NCBI GenBank assembly: GCA_000333855.2
Contig: CM007348.1
Span: forward strand, 35,207-64,036
Direction: 5' to 3'
Length of the DNA stretch: 28,830 nucleotides
Source: Endotrypanum monterogeii
Lineage: Eukaryota > Euglenozoa > Kinetoplastea > Trypanosomatida > Trypanosomatidae
The notes beneath the pieces are model-generated. The model saw only the letters and a program-made list of their open reading frames with translations, searched no databases and was not told where the DNA came from. Shown here in pieces: positions 17,091 to 25,579 of the stretch (within the stretch, counting starts at the first letter, position 1; every line of letters starts with the position of its first letter). Both the position numbers and the translations under genes were made by a program.

Positions 17091-18380
17091 TCGGTGGACT
17101 GTTCACCAATGTCGAGAAAACCTGCTCCTGATTCATGTTTCTGTGAGTTCGGGGAGTGGAAGTCGGAAGGGGACTACTCCGAAGACTCGCGATCTTCAAC
17201 CTCACCTCCGTCGAGTCCGTCTTGCTTGGCCTCGAGGCGGTCATGCTCCTTCTCAGTTGGGGGACTGGTTAAGGCACAGCGCAAACTGGGCGCCTTGCCG
17301 CTATCCAATGCCGAAGAGGAGCTGCGCACTGAGCTTGAGCAGAGCAAGTCGACGCTGGATTGCAATTTATCTGCTCTGGGGTTATCGGAAGTACCGTCTG
17401 AAGCACCACTGTATATCTTACAGAAGATCTCTCTCTCAGAAAACAAATTAGTTTCGTTGCCGGCGGAGCTGTTCACAAACGGATCGTTCGGTGCGCTCGT
17501 TGAGTTGACACTCAACACGAATCAGCTCGCCTCACTTCCCCTTTCTCTGTTTTACCTTCCACATCTGCAGGTCCTTTCCGTGAACAACAATTTGCTCACG
17601 TCGCTTCCATTTGAGGATGCGAGTGAGGCAGAGAGCAACGCAGAGGGCGCCCCGTTTTTGCCGTCGGTGCGACGTATCGGGATGGAGTCGAATCGATTGC
17701 AACGCCTTCCCTTGCGTCTGCTGGAGTGGTGCCCCACGCTGGAGGAGCTATTATTGGCCATGAACGAGGCGATGCTTGATGAACCTGTGCCGTATGACCG
17801 ACTGCACAAGATTTGTCGTCTCCCCAGCAAGCGTGTTGTCCTCAAAGTCGATAATCGACCTCGTTTTGTGAATCAAATGGAAGCACAATGCTGGACTGAG
17901 ACTCTGCCTTGGCTGCAGGTTGAGCTCAATAAGATTTATCCTGACAAAGTGTTAGATTATCTCTTCCTAGGATCCTTGCGCACCGCTCAGACCCTGACGG
18001 TCTACCATGATTTGGATATCGCTTACGTTCTGACCGTGGGGCGTGACTTGGAGACCGTGATTGAGCCGTGGATGCGGCAGCTAGTGCTTCCCGTTGACGA
18101 CTTCCCCGAGCAGGCGATGAACTCCGTTTTCGAGGATGCCTTTAGTTTTATCGATGAGGCCAGGTCGCACAAGAAGGGTGTCCTCATTCATTGCTTCGCT
18201 GGCTTATCCAGGTCGGTTACAATAGCGGTGGCGTACCTAATGCATCTCAAGGGCATCACACGTGATGAGGCCCTTGCCTTGGTGAGGCTGGCGAGACCAG
18301 CGGCGCGTCCGAATGATGGTTTCTTGCGCGAGCTAGAAGTTTTTGAGGGTATTTTGCGTAGTCGTCATCTGGTGCAATAG
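17070..18380 (+). CDS. leucine-rich-repeat dual-specificity protein phosphatase
   Basis: The longest ATG frame gives 436 residues; starting at 17109 would give 423 and removes no domain. Residues ~15-90 are Ser/Pro-rich and probably disordered. About four leucine-rich repeats follow (~98-240), with the LxxLxLxxNxLxxLP pattern plain in ISLSENKLVSLP, LTLNTNQLASLP, LSVNNNLLTSLP and IGMESNRLQRLP. A dual-specificity phosphatase domain occupies ~285-432. It has the active-site loop HCFAGLSR with the nucleophile C375 and R381, the general-acid region with D343/D344 (PVDDF) and the helix after the loop with AVAYLM. All catalytic residues are present, so the enzyme should be active on phosphoproteins. 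LRR-DSP fusions are known among trypanosomatid phosphatases. The repeats probably select substrates or anchor the enzyme. Confidence 0.92.
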   Translation: MVWKSLQSVDCSPMSRKPAPDSCFCEFGEWKSEGDYSEDSRSSTSPPSSPSCLASRRSCSFSVGGLVKAQRKLGALPLSNAEEELRTELEQSKSTLDCNLSALGLSEVPSEAPLYILQKISLSENKLVSLPAELFTNGSFGALVELTLNTNQLASLPLSLFYLPHLQVLSVNNNLLTSLPFEDASEAESNAEGAPFLPSVRRIGMESNRLQRLPLRLLEWCPTLEELLLAMNEAMLDEPVPYDRLHKICRLPSKRVVLKVDNRPRFVNQMEAQCWTETLPWLQVELNKIYPDKVLDYLFLGSLRTAQTLTVYHDLDIAYVLTVGRDLETVIEPWMRQLVLPVDDFPEQAMNSVFEDAFSFIDEARSHKKGVLIHCFAGLSRSVTIAVAYLMHLKGITRDEALALVRLARPAARPNDGFLRELEVFEGILRSRHLVQ

Positions 18381-19463
18381 GGCACTGTGCGGGAAAAGAG
18401 AGGGAGGACGCCTCATGTTTCTACTTTTTTTTTTCGTGAGGCCCCTCCCCCTTCCATAGCCTCTACCTGCTCATCATAATTGTGAGGAAGGAGGGAAGTT
18501 GGGTAGGGTTCACTTGGGTTACCGTTTTTCTTTTGCGGCACACTTTTTTTTCTTTCGTGTTCTTGCGTTTTTTTTTATTTTTGATGATTAGACGCCGAGC
18601 GTACAGCCGCTTCTTGAAGGGTCGGCATCGAGGGCGTTGTCTCCTTTTTTTTGTCCGCTGTCTTCCGAATGACACTGATTGTGTCGTTTATGTTTGGCAT
18701 AGGTGAATAGTTGCCATGATTTCTACAGCTGTGTGCGCGCGTCGTCGGTGAGCGCATCGCCTCGCTTCCCCGCTTTACCTGTATTTGCTTTGCGTCCACA
18801 CTCGATTTTTCTTTTTTCTTCTTGTTTCTTTGTTCTGCCAGCTTACGCTGCGAGTAGACGTCCGTGTTGTCGTAATGGGTTGCTCACTAGAAAGATGGAG
18901 TTTGAAGAGGGGAGCACGACAGGACTACACGATGATGTGCTGTGGGCGCAGTAGAGCCACTACAAACTAGGTGGAAGCCATCTGGTGATTCTTCATCATG
19001 TCAGCAGTGAAGGCATTACACGTTTCCTGGTGATGCATAAGTTGCAAAGCCTCTCGCGATTGAAATACAAAGATGGTCGAGTAGCTATACTTGATATTGT
19101 GCATATGTGTACTGAATACTGACGTGTGCTGTAGAGATGCGGTAGTCCATTTTCGTATTATTCATCTTTTCTGAGGCAGAAAATGAGGGTGACCTGAGAG
19201 GGACCCGAAAGGGTTACGGAGAAAGAATTTGTGTGTGTAGGTCATACCCATCTTTTAGAAGTGCCCCCCCCCCCCCCGCCCCCTCCCCGCCTCGGAGAGA
19301 AAAAAAAAACGTTGCTCTGTCCGGCGTTCGCGTCTGGATACTGCATCACACACTACTAAGCCGGTTTTTCTCTATGGCACTGTCTTCCCATCGTCCACCC
19401 TTCCTGAGCTTCACGAACACCTCTCTCATCATTTAGGGAATAGTGCGTACATGACGTCGCCTC

Positions 19464-19483
19464 ATATATATATATATATATAT
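19464..19483. repeat. (AT)n microsatellite
   Basis: Uninterrupted AT dinucleotides, 20 bases. Confidence 0.95.
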
Positions 19484-19604
19484 GTATACGTGTGTGTATA
19501 AGAAAGCTGTTCTCAGGTGTGCCTTCTCCCTTGTAGGCTGTGTGTTTGACATGCAACAAGCTGTATAGACATATATGCGCTTACATCTATACATATCCTC
19601 ACCT

Positions 19605-19717
19605 TGCCCTTTTTTTTTCTCTGTATCTGTTAACCCTCTTTTTTTTTTCTCCCTTCCCTTTCCCCCGTCGTCTGGGGGTCGTTGCTTACGCGCGACTCGG
19701 ACGGAAAAAAAATATAG
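19605..19717 (+). promoter_or_regulatory. putative spliced-leader acceptor region for the Mpv17-like gene
   Basis: A long pyrimidine tract (19605-19672) is followed by its first AG at 19716-19717, giving a 5' UTR of about 179 nt. AG at 19831-19832 or 19871-19872, after weaker pyrimidine stretches, would give shorter UTRs. Confidence 0.5.
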
Positions 19718-19895
19718 ACCCCTAAAAAATTGAATACGAAGTGAGACGCACTCGAGACGGGGAGCGGGCGAGTGCAACAAATTATATCTTTTCGTCTCCG
19801 TCATCGCTGTTTCGAGGCATTGTCATCCGCAGTCCTGAAAAAAAACGACCTGACACTCTTCACATTCCGCAGTGTGCGTCCTTGTCCTGTGTGCA

Positions 19896-20516
19896 ATGAT
19901 TTTTTTTACACGGCGGGCGGTCTTTTACGGTTCCGTGTGGGCGACGGGAGACTTCTTTGCACAGTTTTACGGTGCCCACAAGGAGGCGGCGGCGCGGCGG
20001 GCCCGTGGTGAGGAGCGGGCGGGCCCGCGTCCAAGTGCTGGGGATATGTTTTCCATGCTTGACAAGGAGCGTCTGGGGCAAAATGCGATTTTTGGAGTTA
20101 TAGCCGGCTGTGGTCTTGGGTACTATGAGCTGCTGCTTCCGCGTATCTTCGGCCCGTTAACACGTAACGCCACATCATGCCTGTGCGCACTCGGTTTGCA
20201 GCAGTTGGCAGTGACACCGCTCATTTTGTGGTCGTATTTCAACGCTATGACTGCAGCGCGCGGAGGGCTAAGCGACCCGAGCTTCATGAGAGCCCACAGT
20301 TTTGGGGCACATCAACGACATGATGTTGCCAGCGTTGAGAACCATGTTCTCCGTGATGTGATGCCGTATCCTCTTCTCCTGTCGTGGGGTGTGTACACAC
20401 CACTCTCTATTGCTGCCTTCTTTGGACCATTTCGTGCTTACACCTCCTTTTCCGGCTGCCTTTTGGTTCCATGGTGCGGCCTCCTCTCCTACACGCAGGT
20501 GAATGAGCTTCTGTAG
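19896..20516 (+). CDS. divergent Mpv17/PMP22-family membrane protein
   Basis: The protein has 206 residues from the ATG at 19896; a GTG eight codons upstream is discounted. Its size and four to five hydrophobic segments (~8-27, ~65-88, ~93-120, ~155-178, ~182-200) suit the Mpv17/PMP22 family of mitochondrial inner or peroxisomal membrane channel-like proteins. Family landmarks are recognisable but degraded. GDFFAQ (18-23) corresponds to the usual GDxxAQ; GVIAGCGLGYYELL to the G-GP-HxWY region; W164 with VYTP and the following FGPFRA (176-181) to the WxxxP...F-VPxxxR block. A polar insertion rich in Arg and Ala (~28-48) separates the first two helices. The assignment rests on this motif order and could be wrong; that it is a membrane protein is firm. 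Its place beside a phosphatase gives no functional hint. Confidence 0.72.
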   Translation: MIFFTRRAVFYGSVWATGDFFAQFYGAHKEAAARRARGEERAGPRPSAGDMFSMLDKERLGQNAIFGVIAGCGLGYYELLLPRIFGPLTRNATSCLCALGLQQLAVTPLILWSYFNAMTAARGGLSDPSFMRAHSFGAHQRHDVASVENHVLRDVMPYPLLLSWGVYTPLSIAAFFGPFRAYTSFSGCLLVPWCGLLSYTQVNELL

Positions 20517-20525
20517 TCCCCGCAC

Positions 20526-20543
20526 ATTATTATTATTATTATT
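20526..20543. repeat. (ATT)6 microsatellite
   Basis: Six ATT units shortly after the stop codon of the Mpv17-like gene. Confidence 0.95.
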
Positions 20544-21540
20544 TTTTGCCGTTCGTTCGAAGGGAAAAGGGTGCTTCCGTGCGCAGTACACGTTTAGCGT
20601 TTGCGGCTGGAAATGTGCTTACTTCATGCATAGCCGTCGCTTCAGAGAGGGGAAGCGAGATTCTTTTCCTTCAGGTCTGTCGTGTATGTCTGTCGAGGTG
20701 GCGCAGCAGTTTTTGCTTGGCCTTGTGGCTCGGTTCTTCTGGGTTAGTGTACCACTTGGTTGTCTGGTGCGCATCCCTTATTAATATGATCTCGTCTCCA
20801 CTGCACCACTTGCCTGCATATCCTGACGGGCGTATTTCTTGGTGTATAGGTCTCTTTCTGAATGGATCAATGGGTCGTGAGAGTCCTCTTCTTGGAGTCC
20901 ATCACTGCCCCAAGACAGTCAATGTTGATTTTTTCTTCTGTGCCGTGACGAGCTAGTGCGCACAGCGCCAAATCTTATCATGACGTAATTGCATCCTTTC
21001 CTTCCCTCCCCTCCTTCAACTGTACCATTTGCGCTTGCGTGCATGCCTAAGGGATGTATGCGCAGACTTTTGGCACTTTTCTCGCGTTTACATGATTGTG
21101 AAGCGAGCCAAAAAAACATGAGAGGCGACGTCTGCTAGGTTCGGTCCACGTTCGTGTCTCCGCGCGTGGTGCTGACATTACTATTGACACTTAACAGGTC
21201 GATAGAATATATATACATATATATTCACAGGGTTGCAATGACATTTCGTGATCACAATTCTCCATGTGTGGCATCCTCCCCCCTCCCCTCCCGGCTTGTG
21301 CTCTGTTGCAGCTGGTCTCTGATCTTATCTCTTCACCGTGTCCTCGTCTTCTTTCTCTTCCTTGAACTCCTACGCTGTATTCTCACTGTGGTAACGTGGG
21401 GCAACCGACATGCTCCCCTGCGCGCCTTCACACATGGGGTTACCCCTCCTCGCCTTCCTGTTGGAGTATTCCACTTCATATGCAACCATCATTGCGCAGT
21501 CACATTGATTTTATCTCTGCCTTCAGATTTTCCAAAGTAG

Positions 21541-21544
<4 letters not shown>

Positions 21545-21571
<27 letters not shown>
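21545..21571. repeat. (AT)n microsatellite
   Basis: Uninterrupted AT dinucleotides, about 27 bases. Confidence 0.95.
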
Positions 21572-22336
21572 TCCGGTGTGCGTATATCTCTGCTCGGTTT
21601 TTTTTTCCCGCGGACTGGCGTGTGCATCCGTTTTGTGTGTTCAACACATTTGCTACACGCTGTTGCGTAGTCTGTACGAACTGTTTGTCTAGCTCGAAAG
21701 GCTTTGTTTCCTCTCCCCCCTTTTTTTTTCTGTGTGTATGCGTGTGTGCTAACAACTCTGCGTCCTGCCCCTTTGTTTCGGTTGCTTTTTTTTTTCCTTC
21801 TCTCTACCCCAACTGGCGTCGTCTGTTGATGTATCTGCGTTTACGCCAGTCTTTCGATTCCTTGTGTATTGCTGTACTCTTCTTTTATCTGCTCACTTCC
21901 CCTATTTCCCTGATTGCTTTCCCCCCCCCCCCTCTTGCCATCGCCTTTTCGTAATATCGTGAATTTATGCTGAGTTAACCCTTATTTGTTTTCCATTCTC
22001 TTCGTCGCTCTTTTTTTTTTTTTTTTAACGGGAGTAGGGCGGTGGTGGGGAACTTGTGGTGCTTAGGGTACTGCGTGAAGTGTCCGCATGGGCTCTGGAG
22101 AGCTGCTAAAAAGTTTCATGTAGCTCGCTCAGTCACCAATCCTCAGTGAAGTCAGAAGGAAGGACACCAGCATCGTGTCCTCGACGTTGTCACGCTTGTG
22201 TCTTTTTTTTGTTTACTTATTATCTCGAGTACACTGCGGCAACTGAACAGGCGCTGATAGAGAGGGGCGTAATCCCAACACACATCTTGTGTTGCTCTGC
22301 GTGGGCTCCGTGAAAGGTGGACAGCCAATATTGGCG

Positions 22337-22357
22337 GTGTGTGTGTGTGTGTGTGTA
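22337..22357. repeat. (GT)n microsatellite
   Basis: Uninterrupted GT dinucleotides, about 21 bases. Confidence 0.95.
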
Positions 22358-22571
22358 TTCGTGCTACTTGCAATCTACTGCGCTGTGTGTATAGAACGTG
22401 CATAAGCTTTCCTTCTCCGAAGTGCATTGTATTCTTGCGAGTTTCTTGCATGTCGCCACGTATTTCCGTAGCGCTTAGCCGGTTCTCTCACCCTTCTTCG
22501 TTGACTGCACCACACCTCAGTGCTGAGCATCATTAAGTCACCAGCGTCAGGATCGCGCACAGGAAGAGTCG

Positions 22572-22629
22572 TTTTTTTTTTTTTCTTTGTGTGTGTCTTT
22601 GTGCGTCTTCTCTCCGTATTTGACTGGAG
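22572..22629 (+). promoter_or_regulatory. putative spliced-leader acceptor site for the Ser/Pro-rich protein
   Basis: A T tract beginning at 22572 and a further T-rich stretch lead to the first AG at 22628-22629 (a second at 22635-22636), giving a 5' UTR of about 127 nt. Confidence 0.5.
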
Positions 22630-22756
22630 TACTAAGTTGTACCGGACAGTGGAACTCGTCGCCGTAAAAATTCGTTGAGCAGTAGCAGCCGTACCGAATC
22701 GTTGGGGCACCACAACGTCTGCGTTGTTTGTATCTGCGCTGGGCGAGGACGCCAAC

Positions 22757-24505
22757 ATGATTAAGGAGGGAAGTGGCTGCACAGATACGGCGATGCCGTC
22801 GGATTCCCCGTGGGAGTTGTGTCCCGAGGGAAGTGATGGTCTATCGGTTTCGACAAGCGAGTGCTCGTCGCAGTCCAACTCGCGAAATAACCGCTGCAGA
22901 ACGCCCGACAGTGCTTCCATGCCTACCAGTGAATGTAGCGACCTCGTTTCATGGATGCCCATAATCGATGAGGAGGATCGGCAGGCACGCAGCCTCTGGT
23001 ACGGGCGAGCCGTGGCTGAGAATGATAATCCAGCCCAACGCGCGGTGTGCAATCTCGCGTATCGCAAGTCGGCTTACCAGCTACAGGTCCGGCGGTGGCA
23101 GGATGAGGAGACGGGTTATTTGAGGCATGAAGACTGGTGCGAGTTCCGTGTCATCATCCTCATGCAAGAGGCTTTCCGATGCAGCATCCGGAATCTGAGG
23201 CGTGTGCTTAACTCAGGTGCGATGTCGCTGGAGGTATATACTGGCCGTGTATCAGAGCTCAAGACTTCTCTACTGCACATAAAAAAAGAGTATCGCCGAA
23301 CACTTCAGCGAATGCGAGCTCGACAAAGCGACTTGTCCAGCATAGCCAGCAAGGCTGTCACGTGCATTGCTTCCGTATTTCCCTGGAGCTGTAGCGGGTT
23401 TGTAATGGGGTTCGAGGAGAACATTCAGTTCGGTCGGTTGTTGGATAAAATGGGCAGTGGCAGTCGGCGAGGGACCCCTATCGCCATGCCGACCCAGCAG
23501 CAGCAGACAAACGTTTCAGTGACTTGCCGCGGGGACGCACGCGCGGAGAGAGTGGTGCTTTCTGGTCGTCGCCAGGAAAGCGCTGATGCACTCGTGTTGC
23601 ATAGCCATGGTATTGTTTCGTCTTTCACACGACGACGTCTCGGCACCACCCGCGTCACTTCGACCTCTCGCCCACCTCGCTGCCAGCTCTTCCCGAAGCA
23701 GGCGCCAGGGGAGAAGACTCCACCGCGTTCATCGGTGTCTATCGACGCTCTGGCAGATACCGCTCCCATTTCCCCCGGGCCCCCACCTTCAGGCACTCTG
23801 AACCGCAGTTTTTTCGCTTTTTCGCCCCACAACTTGTCCCCCAAGCTGCCCGCTCAGGTGCACCTTCCACCAGTCTCGGTGGCTGGTCCTTTCCGAAACG
23901 ATGAGCGGCGATTCCTAGAAAAGGGTCAAATCATTCTGCAAGGGATGGCGTTCGTCTCGCGCTCGCTGGCGTCAAGCATTTTTATTTCCAGCCGACGTGC
24001 CACCATCGCGACTGCTACGATGCGAGAGCGACTGATTCTCACGCAGGAGCAGGCACAACCTCCAACTGTGCATCCCGGGCCTGAGGCATCGGCTGTGAAA
24101 CTGCGGCATTGCTTTCCGTCTTTTTCTGCAAAAAGTGTATCTCATTCAAAAATGAGCTCCATGATGCCGGGCAATGTATCTTTAGGTGATGGTGCGATGA
24201 GTTCAGGTCTGCACAGCGGTCAAGTGGTGCGCTGCCCGTCGCCCCTTGTCCTTGTCGATAGCGGCTCCCTCTCACTCAACGGCTTGCTGTGCGCTTCCGG
24301 GGCCTCCAGTCCCCCATCGTATACCCACGCTGCTGCCGTTACGGACGAGTCCATTCTTTTACATCCGGCGAAGCTTCCCGTGTACTACCCCAGCCGAATC
24401 CGGCGCGACCGATGGTGCATTGATCCCATCAACACCCACTCTCCTCCACCCTCGATGCCGCCCGTGTCGCTTGAAGAGGAGAGGTATGTCAAGGAGTTAT
24501 GGTGA
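22757..24505 (+). CDS. hypothetical Ser/Pro-rich protein with a central helical segment
   Basis: The protein has 582 residues from the ATG at 22757; the frame extends to a TTG further upstream that is not a credible start, and the next ATG (22793) would shorten it by 12. It is not a family I recognise. Residues 1-70 are acidic and Ser-rich. Residues ~73-225 are predicted helical and charged, with a Trp/Tyr/Arg-rich start (SLWYGRAVAEND, YRKSAYQLQVRRWQDEE) and a coiled-coil-like part (ELKTSLLHIKKEYRRTLQRM). A hydrophobic, Cys-containing stretch (~195-220, VTCIASVFPWSCSGFVMGF) could be a short amphipathic or membrane-contacting helix. The rest is a long Pro/Ser/Arg-rich region, probably disordered, ending in a charged helix (EEERYVKELW). 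Its length, a clean frame and contrast with the low-complexity flanks support a real gene. Confidence 0.82.
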   Translation: MIKEGSGCTDTAMPSDSPWELCPEGSDGLSVSTSECSSQSNSRNNRCRTPDSASMPTSECSDLVSWMPIIDEEDRQARSLWYGRAVAENDNPAQRAVCNLAYRKSAYQLQVRRWQDEETGYLRHEDWCEFRVIILMQEAFRCSIRNLRRVLNSGAMSLEVYTGRVSELKTSLLHIKKEYRRTLQRMRARQSDLSSIASKAVTCIASVFPWSCSGFVMGFEENIQFGRLLDKMGSGSRRGTPIAMPTQQQQTNVSVTCRGDARAERVVLSGRRQESADALVLHSHGIVSSFTRRRLGTTRVTSTSRPPRCQLFPKQAPGEKTPPRSSVSIDALADTAPISPGPPPSGTLNRSFFAFSPHNLSPKLPAQVHLPPVSVAGPFRNDERRFLEKGQIILQGMAFVSRSLASSIFISSRRATIATATMRERLILTQEQAQPPTVHPGPEASAVKLRHCFPSFSAKSVSHSKMSSMMPGNVSLGDGAMSSGLHSGQVVRCPSPLVLVDSGSLSLNGLLCASGASSPPSYTHAAAVTDESILLHPAKLPVYYPSRIRRDRWCIDPINTHSPPPSMPPVSLEEERYVKELW

Positions 24506-24749
24506 ATGGAGCCGACCCTACCCTGAGCGGGGGAGACTTCCCTAACGGTTTTTTTTCTCTATCCTTGTCGTGCTGGTGGCGCGTAGAGGTGAACGGACTA
24601 AGGACCAGCCCGACCGTGTGAGAATATATATTCCTCCGAGCTCGACACGGGAGTGCTGGCTAATGGACTCATTTTTGGACGAACATGCTTGTTGTTACGA
24701 ACAGCGCGTAGGGTAGTATCGAGCATTTTGCCTATTTTCTCCACACTCC

Positions 24750-24786
<37 letters not shown>

Positions 24787-24787
24787 C
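24750..24787. repeat. (CA)n-(TA)n compound microsatellite
   Basis: AC dinucleotides from 24751 to ~24774 pass directly into AT dinucleotides to ~24787, the same CA-to-TA order as at 6973-7003. Confidence 0.95.
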
Positions 24788-25545
24788 ATCATCATTATTT
24801 CTATTTTTTTTTTGCGTTTGCTGGTAAGCATAGGGTGCTGTCGCCTGCTACGCTCTACCATCATCTTATAACGGCTCTGCGAGGGTGTAGGTCAGTTGCG
24901 AAGAAGCTTTGATGCTTTCCCCCAGCCTCTTCCTTTTTTTTTTTGGCAGATTCGGATTGTTCTGCTTGGTGGCACCGTTCTTCAACTCTGTCGATCGTGG
25001 ACTGCAAAAATTCTCCTTTAGTATCTATCATTTTCAGCGCACAGATTTTCTCCTTTTGCCGGAGATTCTAGTGGCCGGTGGCCCTGCGGGGACTTGTTTT
25101 AAAAAATTTCTTGAGCGTCATGCCCATATGCTTGTGAAAATATGTTTATCTACCTCTTTTTGTTTGCTCTTTCCGTGCCTCTTTTTTTTTGTTTGTTTTT
25201 TACGTGCTTCTGTGAAATAATCTCATTAAAGCTTTTTTTTTCACTACTTTTACGCACATCTCTTTTGTACTTGTGTGTGGTACAATTATTTATTTGTTTG
25301 TCTGCAATTTGTCTTTTTCGTCGTCTTCGTGATGTCTGTCAGCCCATGTAGATCCAATTTATCGGCATACGATACGTAGACGCATGCTCGGACACACACA
25401 CATTCATGTCTGTGTATTCATACATGCCTCTGTGTGTGTATTTAACTTCGAATTCGCTGCCTACTCACGCGAATTCTCTCGATTCTGCTTTTCTCACCGA
25501 TGCAAGTCATGAGCGCACGTACACACATTAGAATATAGGCAAATG

Positions 25546-25579
25546 GTATACATACACATATATATGTGTATTTGTATAC
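25546..25579. repeat. 34-bp near-palindrome
   Basis: A perfect 18-bp palindrome (25553-25570, tacacatatatatgtgta) is flanked on both sides by the palindromic hexamer GTATAC, with spacers of one and three bases. Confidence 0.85.

Larger units (their letters stand above)
18381..19895. other. spacer between the LRR phosphatase and the Mpv17-like protein
   Basis: No supported gene. It has T runs at 18426-18434 and elsewhere, a run of 14 C (19264-19277) and a TA microsatellite (listed). Open frames at 18482-18954 on both strands translate T- and A-rich DNA and are not accepted. Confidence 0.6.
20517..22756. other. 2.2-kb spacer between the Mpv17-like gene and the Ser/Pro-rich protein
   Basis: No supported gene. 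It contains an ATT repeat, a TA and a GT microsatellite, a run of 12 C (21921-21932), many T runs and an A/T palindrome (21205-21226). The 136-codon frame at 20546-20956 has no ATG until far into it and is not accepted. Confidence 0.55.

Noticed and set aside
16942..17451. 169-codon + frame overlapping the LRR phosphatase
   Set aside because: It begins at GTG and runs out of frame through a gene with plain LRR and phosphatase motifs.
20546..20956. 136-codon + frame after the Mpv17-like gene
   Set aside because: It begins at TTG with no ATG for about 80 codons, and no domain is seen.
22375..23067. 230-codon - frame opposite the start of the Ser/Pro-rich protein
   Set aside because: It contains a Lys/Thr run from an A tract on the - strand and is antisense to the supported gene.
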